From Gammaproteobacteria bacterium (GTDB lineage: Bacteria > Pseudomonadota > Gammaproteobacteria > Enterobacterales > Psychrobiaceae): 15,184 nucleotides of DNA. A program made the translations under genes and the position numbers. The stretch is taken from assembly GCA_013214885.1 (NCBI GenBank), contig JABSRS010000042.1, positions 1 to 15,184 of the forward strand. The letters run 5' to 3'. Positions 1 to 7,217 of the stretch are shown here, piece after piece. The notes beneath the pieces are model-generated. The model saw only the letters and a list, made by a program, of their open reading frames with translations. It ran no database searches and was not told the origin of the DNA. Positions within the stretch are counted from its first letter, which is position 1. Every line of letters starts with the position of its first letter.

Positions 1-268
1 AGATTAACGGCGGCAGTATTTTGACAGGAATATTGCCTGAACGTTTATGTGCGAGCAAGGCTGAAATTGACGTAAGTAAGATTGCGGCTAAGGAGGTACC
101 CAACACCATTGGCATCAACAATTGTGGCTCAATGAGAGTCAAAGGCAATAAAGCAATCAAAACGGGAACAATAACCAGACCGCCGCCAATCCCTAATAAA
201 CCAGCAAGAAAGCCAGATAGAGCCCCTAAAGCGAGACACCACATAAAAATTTCTAGCGCGATATCCAC
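1..268 (-). CDS. TSUP (TauE/SafE) family membrane permease, 5' part
   Basis: Only the first 89 codons lie in the window; the gene continues past the left edge. The start chosen is GTG at 268 with GGGGA seven bases upstream; ATG at 244 is a weaker alternative. The translation is strongly hydrophobic and carries the glycine-rich GFLAGLLGIGGG motif (about residues 19-30), typical of the first repeat of TauE/SafE permeases, followed by LVIVPVL and a second helix with LGTSLAAILLTS. Members are inner-membrane transporters, several of them exporting or importing sulfur oxyanions or organosulfonates; the substrate here cannot be read. It lies 95 bp after the rppH stop on the same strand and could share its transcript. 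Confidence 0.85.
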   Translation of the reverse strand, partial: MDIALEIFMWCLALGALSGFLAGLLGIGGGLVIVPVLIALLPLTLIEPQLLMPMVLGTSLAAILLTSISALLAHKRSGNIPVKILPPLI

Positions 269-363
269 ACGAAAATCCCCGTAAAATTTAAAGGCTGTAT
301 TCTACAAGAAGCACCATTAATTAACCAGATTCAATCTAAGTTAGCATCAAAAGACATCAGCAA

Positions 364-864
364 TTAACGATGAAACGAATCTTTCTTTGAAATAGGCATG
401 CATAAACTAACCAGTTCTTTCATCGCTTTACGATAAACATCGCGCTTAAATGAAATAACCTGACGCACAGGATACCAATAACTGACCCAACGCCAATCGT
501 CAAACTCAGGGTGATTAGAGTGCAACAGATCAATCTTACTTTCATCACCGACCAATTTTAATAGAAACCAGCGTTGCTTTTGACCGATACAAACAGGTTT
601 CGCGTCGTGCCTTACCATTCTTGCAGGTAATTTATAACGCAACCAAGAACGAGTCGACCCTAAAATTTTGACATGCTCAGGTCGCAAACCAACTTCTTCA
701 AAGAGTTCACGGTACATTGCTTGTTCTGCATTCTCACCCTCGTCAATTCCGCCTTGGGGGAACTGCCAAGAATGTTGACGATAACGCCGGGCCCACATGA
801 CCTGTCCGAAACCGTTACATATTATTATACCCACATTGGCGCGATAACCATCACCGTCAATCAC
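364..864 (-). CDS. rppH: RNA pyrophosphohydrolase (Nudix)
   Basis: 166 residues, close to the E. coli enzyme (176). RppH removes pyrophosphate from the 5' end of mRNAs in the cytoplasm and so opens them to RNase E decay. The full Nudix box is present: G38, E44, R52-E53, E56-E57, G59 in [20 protein letters not shown]. The N-terminus [17 protein letters not shown] closely resembles known RppH proteins, and WQFPQGGID precedes the box as expected. The start is GTG at 864 with AAAGGA at good spacing, matching the conserved N-terminus. It is divergent from mutH, as in E. coli. The usual downstream partner ptsP is absent; a TSUP permease follows instead. Confidence 0.97.
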   Translation of the reverse strand: MIDGDGYRANVGIIICNGFGQVMWARRYRQHSWQFPQGGIDEGENAEQAMYRELFEEVGLRPEHVKILGSTRSWLRYKLPARMVRHDAKPVCIGQKQRWFLLKLVGDESKIDLLHSNHPEFDDWRWVSYWYPVRQVISFKRDVYRKAMKELVSLCMPISKKDSFHR

Positions 865-1262
865 ATCGTTTCCTTTAACACTAACGCTTTTCTCTTAATA
901 TATAGCTCTTATAACAGAACTACCGATAAAATAATACTAATTCAGGGACAAGTGAATAACTTTAACCTTAAGTTAGCTTTATTAACAATTAATTCACTAT
1001 AACAATTTTAAACTAATATTTATTAACTATTTCTGTGGATATCACTGTTGAAAATGATCTAGTTATCACCAACGGAAATCGATAGTTTATGGAAACTACT
1101 AAAAATACATTAATTTACCATTTTTAAATCAACTTAAATAACAACAACTAACAATACATACCCACAGGTTAGTGATCATAATATTAAGATCATCTGAATT
1201 GTTCAATTTGGATCATTTATTGACAAAAAAACCACAGCTCACTTTTTGACCAGTAATTGGGT

Positions 1263-1271
1263 TTATCCACA
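1263..1271 (+). promoter_or_regulatory. DnaA box, exact consensus
   Basis: TTATCCACA, a perfect high-affinity DnaA box. It sits just upstream of a perfect TATAAT (1278-1283) that reads toward mutH. Confidence 0.7.
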
Positions 1272-1277
1272 TAATAG

Positions 1278-1283
1278 TATAAT
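1278..1283 (+). promoter_or_regulatory. Possible -10 element of a mutH-directed promoter
   Basis: A perfect TATAAT about 330 bp upstream of mutH. No good -35 hexamer lies at 16-18 bp spacing; TTGACC at 1246-1251 is 26 bp away. The DnaA box at 1263-1271 would occupy the spacer, so DnaA could affect this promoter. Weak evidence: the region is AT-rich. Confidence 0.25.
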
Positions 1284-1364
1284 ATTCACCTAACCCAGCC
1301 TCAATTAGCTCAATAAAAGCGTGATTAAGCTCAAATTAGTTTGTTTTCTTACTAATATCATAAG

Positions 1365-1398
1365 TTATCCAACGAAACTGTGGATAAGTTTGTGCACA
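1365..1398. promoter_or_regulatory. Compact three-box DnaA cluster, candidate DARS core
   Basis: Left to right: TTATCCAAC (1365-1373, plus, two mismatches), TGTGGATAA (1379-1387, an exact box on the minus strand), two bases, then TTGTGCACA (1390-1398, plus, one mismatch from TTATNCACA). E. coli DARS cores also consist of three closely packed DnaA boxes. Box order and spacing were not aligned to the E. coli core here. Confidence 0.6.
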
Positions 1399-1615
1399 GC
1401 TGTTTGATCTACTACTTTTTAACTAATATCTGGTGAAAAGTTACCCAACAGCAAGCGGGTAAAACCTGCATTTTCACTATATTTCATAGAGATAACCGAA
1501 GTAATCCTAATGCATCACTTTCATTGATTAACATTTGACCAGTACAGTTGGTAAAGGATCATAACTTACGCTAAACTCGCCACACTTGATCAAATAATTG
1601 TCCAACGGATCCCTT

Positions 1616-2284
1616 ATGGTAGAGCGTCCTTACAGTGAACAACAACTGTTAGATAGAGCACAGATGCTGGCAGGTTTAACCCTAAGCCAAGTCGCTAACG
1701 ATCTCGGTCTTGAGGTTCCACAGTCATTACGCCGCAACAAAGGCTGGATCGGGAACTTGTTAGAATTGGCATTAGGTGCCACGGCAGGATCAAAACCACA
1801 GCAGGACTTTCCTGAGCTAGGGATCGAACTAAAGAGCATTCCGATTAACGCTGCTGGTAAACCGCTTGAGACGACTTACGTTTGCATTACGCCATTAACG
1901 GGAATTGGAGGTTTAACTTGGGCGCAATCGAATATTTTTAACAAGTTAAAAAAAGTATTATGGATCCCGATCCTATCGGACAAGTCATTAGCGATTGGCG
2001 ATCGCCAAATTGGCAGTCCGTTTATATGGCAGCCCAATGAGCGCGAACAGTGCTTGATGCAACAAGATTGGGAAGAGATTATGGAGCTAATTGCATTAGG
2101 TGAAATCAACACGATTACCGCCAAAATAGGACAGGTACTGCAATTGCGGCCAAAAGGAGCCAACGCCAAGGCATTAACCAAAGGCGTAGGCCGCGACGGG
2201 GAGACGATCATGACCCTGCCCCGTGGTTTCTATTTGAAGATCCCTTTTACCCATCAGATCTTAATCGATCAATTTAAACTTTAA
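1616..2284 (+). CDS. mutH: DNA mismatch repair endonuclease MutH
   Basis: 222 residues from ATG at 1616. MutH nicks the unmethylated strand at hemimethylated GATC sites when activated by MutS-MutL. The type II endonuclease active site D-x6-E-x-K is present as D64, E71, K73 in QDFPELGIELKSIP, preceded by KGWIG and LGATAGSKP as in E. coli MutH. The C-terminal RPKGANAKAL and LPRGFYLK motifs are also conserved. An upstream TTG at 1598 would add six residues and give almost exactly the E. coli N-terminal length, but has no Shine-Dalgarno; the ATG has a weak GGA six bases upstream. The gene itself is rich in GATC (11 sites). Its 3' end overlaps the convergent PepSY gene by 11 bp. Confidence 0.97.
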   Translation: MVERPYSEQQLLDRAQMLAGLTLSQVANDLGLEVPQSLRRNKGWIGNLLELALGATAGSKPQQDFPELGIELKSIPINAAGKPLETTYVCITPLTGIGGLTWAQSNIFNKLKKVLWIPILSDKSLAIGDRQIGSPFIWQPNEREQCLMQQDWEEIMELIALGEINTITAKIGQVLQLRPKGANAKALTKGVGRDGETIMTLPRGFYLKIPFTHQILIDQFKL

Positions 2285-3350
2285 ATGATCGCCGACGCTG
2301 CCAATAAAGCCACAAACCACTTATCGCAAACGCCCCAGGTAATAGTGCTAGCAGTAGCCATAATAGACGTGTTGTCAGCCCAAAGAAGGCCCCGACATGA
2401 AAGGTGTACTTAAAGTGCCAAATACGGGTTGCCAGAGACGTTTTGGTGGCGTCAAAACTATCAATGATCCTTCCTGTTGTAGGATCAAGCCAAATCCAGC
2501 TGAAACCCCAAAATTCATCTGGCATTCGAACCCTCAGTTTTAGCGGCTGAGCGCCCACAGGTAAATAAATCCGAGTCAGTTGTGCTTGCCTTTGCTTTAT
2601 TGCAATCATTCCAGCATTCATCGCATGATCAATCCGCCATTGACTTGGATCTTGCTCAATGATCTTTGGGTGATTAACGGTATCAATATCGCTAAGGGTT
2701 AATGTTTCTACTACCGCTTTAGTTTGATCCTGCCAATGGAATGCCATCCCCGAGAAAGCCATTAGCACTAACGGAATAGCGCAAATAATTCCGATCACAC
2801 CATGGAGCTGAATCACGTTTACTTTCAATTTATTAGACCATCGAATTTTAAGCCGTTTGAGTCGTTTTTTTGGTTTTAACCATAACCAACCGCCGATTAA
2901 TACTTCGATAATCAATAGTAATGACACACTCGAAATAACGACCTTGAGCGGGCGTTTTCCTTCCTCGGTGGTAATCAACAGCCAGCGATGCCACGCCATC
3001 ACAAAACCATAGAAACTTTGCTCTCGCTGATATTGATTAAGCACCGTCCCACGGTATTGGTCGACGCTAATATAATGACCTTTAGTGGTTTTGAATTGCC
3101 ACGCTAGCTCAGGGGAGATGCCAACTGAAATCTGTTTAACCTGATCATCAGTCCCTAAATTCACCGCCTTTAATAAGGCCGAAATCGGTAACGGGGCTGT
3201 TGTTGGAGTAACTGTCCATTGGGTAGGAGCCAGCCAATGTTGAATTTCTTTAGCAAACACCAGTAACGAGCCACTAATACTAATATTAACTAAAAAAATC
3301 ACACTAAGCAGCGCAATAATCAAATGTATTTTTTTAAGGATCTTCTTCAT
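2274..3350 (-). CDS. PepSY-associated membrane reductase (PiuB/FoxB-like)
   Basis: 358 residues with four predicted membrane helices (about 8-32, 137-157, 183-204 and 325-350) and a large periplasmic loop after helices 1 and 3. This is the PepSY_TM architecture of PiuB and of FoxB, a haem-containing inner-membrane siderophore reductase. Histidines that could bind haem lie at or near membrane edges: H9, H38, H121, H183, H205, H312, H318. The N-terminal KKIHLIIALLSVIFLVNISISG and the C-terminal GLWLYWQRRR are typical of the family. Start ATG at 3350 has AGGA seven bases upstream. A Fur-box-like sequence at 3523-3537 suggests iron regulation, so its likely role is iron or ferri-siderophore reduction; a role in copper reduction cannot be excluded. 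It is transcribed separately from copCD. Confidence 0.8.
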   Translation of the reverse strand: MKKILKKIHLIIALLSVIFLVNISISGSLLVFAKEIQHWLAPTQWTVTPTTAPLPISALLKAVNLGTDDQVKQISVGISPELAWQFKTTKGHYISVDQYRGTVLNQYQREQSFYGFVMAWHRWLLITTEEGKRPLKVVISSVSLLLIIEVLIGGWLWLKPKKRLKRLKIRWSNKLKVNVIQLHGVIGIICAIPLVLMAFSGMAFHWQDQTKAVVETLTLSDIDTVNHPKIIEQDPSQWRIDHAMNAGMIAIKQRQAQLTRIYLPVGAQPLKLRVRMPDEFWGFSWIWLDPTTGRIIDSFDATKTSLATRIWHFKYTFHVGAFFGLTTRLLWLLLALLPGAFAISGLWLYWQRRRSFKV

Positions 3351-3663
3351 CGCTATTCCTAGGGCATAAACATCGTCGCTCTTTGACAGCTCGATAACTG
3401 CTCCTGCGTTACCCTATACGCACATCTCGGCTTTGGCATCCTGCGGCGCGCTAATTTCTTACTTTGCTTGTTTCATCTCTAGTTTAAACCCTGACTATTA
3501 TCATAAAAAACAACCGGGCGAATGATAACGATTTGCATTTATATTGCAAGAGTGAATATATAGATACTTTATATTTTTTGATTTATATTAATTTGCTAGA
3601 TAGCGGCAAGGAAAGAAGCGAGGCATCCCTGCCCCTTTTATTGTTAGCTAGATTTCAGGATAT
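3351..3663. other. Intergenic region between PepSY reductase and copD
   Basis: 313 bp without a gene. It contains the Fur-box-like site (3523-3537), an AT-rich stretch at 3538-3600 that probably holds the PepSY gene promoter, and a noticeably more GC-rich block (about 3390-3460) in the 5' leader of the PepSY gene. No clear rho-independent terminator for copD was seen. Confidence 0.5.
3523..3537. promoter_or_regulatory. Fur-box-like operator
   Basis: TGATAACGATTTGCA matches the 7-1-7 Fur consensus TGATAATNATTATCA at 11 of 14 defined positions. It lies about 170 bp upstream of the PepSY-type reductase gene start (3350), a gene class often Fur-controlled. Nothing else was used to support it. 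Confidence 0.45.
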
Positions 3664-4548
3664 TTAGTAACCAGGTCCGATTACTGTGGTGAAATATGCA
3701 GTTACGCTGATAATTACAATCGCTAACGTCATTTCGATATTAATCGCGCGCGTGAGATTTTTAATGCCATTCGCTTGAGTTAGTTGTGGCACTAAACGCA
3801 ATTTGTTTAACGCGCCCAGACTTAGCATCACGATGACCAATCCTAACTTGACCGATAAAGCCTGCCCGTAAGGTGTTGTTAACATCCGCTCAACCGACCC
3901 CACTAGCTCAAACAATAAATAGCCGCCACTGGCGATTAACACAGCAATAATCACTTGAGCAACTAAACCAAAGCGTTCCATTAACTGTTGCGTTGCTTGA
4001 ACCGTTAGCTTGCGCTGGGCAATTTGTAGCGGCACTAACGATCCTGACCACCAGCTAATCGCGATAATATGCAAGGTAATTGCGATCTTGGCCAAACCAC
4101 CTAACTCAGAAACATGTCCCATCACACTATAGGAGTATGCTAAAAGCAATGATCCAGCAACCACCAGGCCGATTGAACTTTTAGTCAAATCACAGCGGGT
4201 ATAGCAACGTGCTGCCGCAGCCAATATTAACAAGGTCGCTACGGTTCGGTAATACGAGCCAATACCGACATTAGAATCGAGCAACATCAAGGCGATGTCA
4301 CGATCAAATATCCCGCTAAGCCCATCCTCATTAAATGCACCAATTTGCACAGCAAACTGGAGCCAAATTGTCATGAGTGCCACGCCTGCGCCGATTATGG
4401 TGTAGCCAGCCAGCCATTTAACTAAAGACGGCGATTGACGAGTTATTGCCATAGTGGCCAACCCGCCAATACTGACAGCTACAGCTAAGAAAAATAGCAC
4501 TTTTAAACTGACAGCACTAAATTCCCAGCTCATTAGTAGCTCAAACAC
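3664..4548 (-). CDS. copD: Copper resistance protein CopD (inner membrane)
   Basis: 294 residues, mostly hydrophobic, about eight membrane helices, matching the length and layout of CopD. CopD works with periplasmic CopC in copper uptake or handling across the inner membrane. Visible family features are MGHVSELGGLAKIAITLHIIA (about 143-163, H145 and H160), SWWSGSLVPL (165-174), and SVKLGLVIVMLSLGALNKLRLVP (232-254) containing the family's asparagine. It follows copC with only two bases between. The start used is GTG at 4548; ATG at 4533 with GAG upstream is a reasonable alternative and would remove five residues. Copper transport is inferred from family and from copC next door. Confidence 0.9.
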   Translation of the reverse strand: MFELLMSWEFSAVSLKVLFFLAVAVSIGGLATMAITRQSPSLVKWLAGYTIIGAGVALMTIWLQFAVQIGAFNEDGLSGIFDRDIALMLLDSNVGIGSYYRTVATLLILAAAARCYTRCDLTKSSIGLVVAGSLLLAYSYSVMGHVSELGGLAKIAITLHIIAISWWSGSLVPLQIAQRKLTVQATQQLMERFGLVAQVIIAVLIASGGYLLFELVGSVERMLTTPYGQALSVKLGLVIVMLSLGALNKLRLVPQLTQANGIKNLTRAINIEMTLAIVIISVTAYFTTVIGPGY

Positions 4549-4550
4549 AG

Positions 4551-4913
4551 CTACTGATTACCAGTCACTGAAAAGCTCACTTTTCCTTTCATTTTATGAC
4601 CGTCTTTACCCATTAAAATCCAGCTCAGCTTATACTTTCCGACCGCTAGCGTTGGTAACTTAACACGATGATCGGTGCTAATTGCTTTGGCTAATTTTTG
4701 TGGCAACCTAATCTTTTGGTCATTACTGCCGGTAAGGGTCATTTTCACTAAACGCACCGCCTTGCTGTAGCTTACTTCAAAGGTTGGTGGTGACTGAGTT
4801 AACACAGCACCATTTTCAGGTGACGCAGAGGTCATCACGGTGTGAGCTGCAGCAGTTGCTTGTAGCAATACGGCAACTACAATTAGGGATAATATTTTAG
4901 TAATAATTTTCAT
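4551..4913 (-). CDS. copC: Periplasmic copper-binding protein CopC
   Basis: 120 residues. A signal peptide (1-23, ending ATAAA) is followed by H24, which becomes the N-terminal histidine of the mature protein, the classic Cu(II) ligand of CopC. The second part of that site is the D104-G105-H106 motif near the C-terminus. The mature part reads HTVMTSASPENGAVL, as in many CopC proteins, and forms the small CopC beta-barrel. There is no Met-rich loop, so this is probably a one-site Cu(II)-binding CopC. Start ATG at 4913 has AGAGAA upstream. Cotranscribed with copD. The promoter probably lies in 4914-4995, between it and the decayed gene upstream. Confidence 0.93.
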   Translation of the reverse strand: MKIITKILSLIVVAVLLQATAAAHTVMTSASPENGAVLTQSPPTFEVSYSKAVRLVKMTLTGSNDQKIRLPQKLAKAISTDHRVKLPTLAVGKYKLSWILMGKDGHKMKGKVSFSVTGNQ

Positions 4914-4995
4914 GCTAAATTCTCTTTTACTTTCGTTATATCAACCGATAAGGGCTGGTATTGATTAAATATAAAACACGCAGCTGAATCGCAGC

Positions 4996-5313
4996 CTAAT
5001 TTGACCAGTGAATGTGGGTAATTAGCCATTGGCATTTACTTTCGCTAGTGATTACGATTCACCACTAACAAAGTCATATTCATTGTTATTGTAACTGCCT
5101 TTTTGCTGAGTTTTAGCCATTGAAAATCAAAACATTCGGGTGTAATGCCGCAGCAACATCGCCACTACGGATCGCTTGATGAAATGATTTAATCACTTCG
5201 CAGCTGCCGTCTCTAAACCAGAGAATTTTACAATGGCATGCTCTTTTTGATGAGCAATACTGGTGCTGCTAAATAGCACAACAAGGCTTATTAATAGTAA
5301 TTTTCTTTAACAT
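4996..5313 (-). pseudogene. Decayed SnoaL/NTF2-like (DUF4440-type) secreted protein
   Basis: Recognisable pieces of one protein occur in order but in different frames. ATG at 5313 gives MLKKITINKPCCAI then stop. A shifted frame continues the signal peptide and start of the mature protein (LFSSTSIAHQKEHAIVKFSG, then LETAAAK and a stop). Another frame gives VIKSFHQAIRSGDVAAALHP then NVLIFNG, the usual first helix and strand of a SnoaL-like domain. A further frame gives KTQQKGSYNNEYDFVSG, and a last piece ends WLITHIHWSN, the typical family ending. The whole is about 106 codons, roughly 50 shorter than such proteins, so the middle is deleted as well as frameshifted. It was probably the next gene of the cus operon or a partner of copCD. 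Family assignment is by pattern only. Confidence 0.75.
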
Positions 5314-5341
5314 GATTTTTCCTTTTATTTTAATTTTGGTG

Positions 5342-7213
5342 TTAGTTAACAAAATCGTCACAAGCAATAGTGTCATCATTAACGCCATAGCTTTTGAGTA
5401 ACTCAATAGTGTCTTTCATCATTTGTTTAGGCCCACAGAGATAGAACTCAATATTCTCAAGCCGATCAATGGTCGCAAGATCTTGCGCCATAATATGCTG
5501 GACATAACCTTTAGCTCCTTGCCAATGATCATCACTGCGCGATAACACAGGAACATAGTTGAAATTTTTATATTTAGACGCTAATGCTTTAAATTTCTCA
5601 ACGTAAATAAGCTCTATTTCGGTACGGGCACCAAAATAAAAATACAGCGGGTGGTCAGCACTATCTTTTTCAAGCTGTTCAAAGATGATCGCTTGTAATG
5701 GCGCCATGCCAGATCCTGCACCGATAAACACTTTAGTTTTTCCGCTGTGTTTATTGACCCCAAACTCTTGAAATGGTCCGACGGCATCAATACTATGACC
5801 AACATCGAGGTTACAGATAAAGTTAGATCCAACGCCGGGATTATGGCTAGTGTTTTGTGGGGCACCCTGAATTTTAACCGTAAAGACCAACTCATCACCC
5901 TGACTATCATGATTAGCTAATGAGTAGCTGCGACTGCAAGCGTCGAATTGATATTGGATATCTTCAACATGATGCCAATGATCAACATGGTGCAGGGGTA
6001 AATGACTCGGCACCGAGCGATTACTTGCCGCTGGAATTAAAAATCGCATATAGGCACCCGCATTAAATACCAACCGCTTACCATCGCTAACTTTGAATCT
6101 AAGCTCTTTAATATAGGGGCTAATAAACTCACTGCTGACCAGGGTTAGTTGCTGTTTTTTAGCACTAATGGCATTAAACACCTTCATGCTATTCACTTCG
6201 CCACTCTTTATTTCACCACTATTTATTTCGCCACTATGATGCTGACAAGCAAGACGGAAACCATCTTGCAATTGCTCGGGGCTAAAGTGCTGCGCGTCTG
6301 CCGAGGTAACTTTAATCGTTGGCGCCAACTTAACTTGGCATTGACCACAAGTACCGCCGCCACCGCAACTCGATGGCAGCACAATCTGATGATCAAGCAA
6401 ACTATCGAGTAAGTGAGTCTGCTGTGACAATTTAAGCACCTTAGTTAAGTCGCGATCATGTGACTGGTTAATCACCTCAACCGCAGCAAACTTGCGACCG
6501 AAGGTTAGTCGATACTGACCTGAAATCAGTAACTCAATGGTCCAAATAATGCCACTAATCGCTAGCCATAAAAAACCAATCGCAAACGCAATCATCAACC
6601 AATTATTAAAGCTACCTGGACTAAAATAGTCCATAAAGTGGAGGGTAAAGAACAATCCCGCCAAGCGTTTATCATCATCACTGTGACCAATTAACTGGCC
6701 ATTGGCAGCGCTCAGATAGACACTGGTATTAACCGCATCATTATAATTAATCTGCCATAGCGGATTATGATATTTCGGATAATCTTCAATCGGTGGTTCC
6801 AAGCGGGTCGCTGCCACGACTTGGCCAGGGCCAGTATAAGATTGCGCCGCAAGTTGCGTAGCCATGGCTTGGCCAATCAACACCGTTTCACCGGTGTAGG
6901 CATTAATCAGCGATTGGCTCGCTTTAAAACTGCTATATAAACCCGATTGGTGGGTCAGTAAATAATAAGGCTGACCTAGCAAATGAATTAACGACAACGA
7001 CTGACTTTCAGCAGCCTTAGCCAACACTTGCTGCGGCTCTAGTAAACGCGCTAGGTCAACCTCGGTCATTTTCATCACATGACCACGATAAGTATTCCCT
7101 GACGCTTTAGTATGATCCATTAGGTTGAAATACAACCCACTCGCTAGCCATAGTATTAACTGAATACCGACTAGCAGTGCCACCCATTTATGAATTAACT
7201 TAATATACTTCAT
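5342..7213 (-). CDS. PepSY-NqrF-like membrane NADH reductase (2Fe-2S, FAD)
   Basis: 623 residues from ATG at 7213 (a GTG just before it is possible). The N-terminal PepSY-type module has a first helix at about 10-32 following IHKW, a periplasmic part with LINAYTGE, and a second helix at about 204-229 preceded by FFTLHFMDY. The cytoplasmic half resembles NqrF: a ferredoxin domain with C283-x5-C289-x2-C292 and C323 (SSCGGGGTCGQC), a FAD site R428-S-Y-S431, a nucleotide-binding GAGSGMAPL (498-506) and CGPKQMM (593-599). It should take electrons from NADH through FAD and the iron-sulfur cluster toward the membrane or periplasm. It is not the Na+-pumping Nqr complex: no other nqr gene is nearby. 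It starts directly after the cusA stop, so it is cotranscribed. Three 15-bp repeats encode the linker after the ferredoxin domain. Confidence 0.88.
   Translation of the reverse strand: MKYIKLIHKWVALLVGIQLILWLASGLYFNLMDHTKASGNTYRGHVMKMTEVDLARLLEPQQVLAKAAESQSLSLIHLLGQPYYLLTHQSGLYSSFKASQSLINAYTGETVLIGQAMATQLAAQSYTGPGQVVAATRLEPPIEDYPKYHNPLWQINYNDAVNTSVYLSAANGQLIGHSDDDKRLAGLFFTLHFMDYFSPGSFNNWLMIAFAIGFLWLAISGIIWTIELLISGQYRLTFGRKFAAVEVINQSHDRDLTKVLKLSQQTHLLDSLLDHQIVLPSSCGGGGTCGQCQVKLAPTIKVTSADAQHFSPEQLQDGFRLACQHHSGEINSGEIKSGEVNSMKVFNAISAKKQQLTLVSSEFISPYIKELRFKVSDGKRLVFNAGAYMRFLIPAASNRSVPSHLPLHHVDHWHHVEDIQYQFDACSRSYSLANHDSQGDELVFTVKIQGAPQNTSHNPGVGSNFICNLDVGHSIDAVGPFQEFGVNKHSGKTKVFIGAGSGMAPLQAIIFEQLEKDSADHPLYFYFGARTEIELIYVEKFKALASKYKNFNYVPVLSRSDDHWQGAKGYVQHIMAQDLATIDRLENIEFYLCGPKQMMKDTIELLKSYGVNDDTIACDDFVN
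6191..6235. repeat. Three 15-bp tandem repeats in the reductase linker
   Basis: Units at 6191-6205, 6206-6220 and 6221-6235 differ by a few bases around a shared core of the form TTCGCCACT. On the minus strand they encode SGEIN, SGEIK and SGEVN (residues 327-341), between the ferredoxin and FAD domains. The 15-bp unit keeps the frame, so changes in copy number would lengthen or shorten the linker without breaking the gene. Confidence 0.85.
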
Positions 7214-7217
7214 CACG

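Larger units (their letters stand above)
865..1615. promoter_or_regulatory. rppH-mutH intergenic region, probable DARS2-like DnaA locus
   Basis: This 751-bp AT-rich gap holds no convincing gene. In E. coli the same gap (ygdP-mutH) is the known DnaA-reactivating sequence DARS2, where DnaA boxes promote exchange of ADP for ATP on DnaA. Here two perfect DnaA boxes (TTATCCACA) lie at 1263-1271 (plus) and 1379-1387 (minus). Near-matches lie at 1034-1042 (one mismatch), 1390-1398 (one mismatch) and 1365-1373 (two mismatches). The 1365-1398 cluster is compact, with two opposed boxes two bases apart. Eight GATC sites fall between 1056 and 1611. The divergent rppH and mutH promoters must also lie here. 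Functional equivalence to DARS2 is inferred from position and box clustering. Confidence 0.65.

Noticed and set aside
673..1002. Plus-strand reading frame of 109 codons
   Set aside because: It lies antisense over the 5' part of rppH and runs into the AT-rich gap; composition is not protein-like and no ribosome site precedes it.
1034..1398. Chromosomal replication origin (oriC)
   Set aside because: DnaA boxes and GATC sites are present, but oriC of gammaproteobacteria lies near mnmG or dnaA, there are too few boxes and no clear unwinding repeats. The rppH-mutH setting fits DARS2 better.
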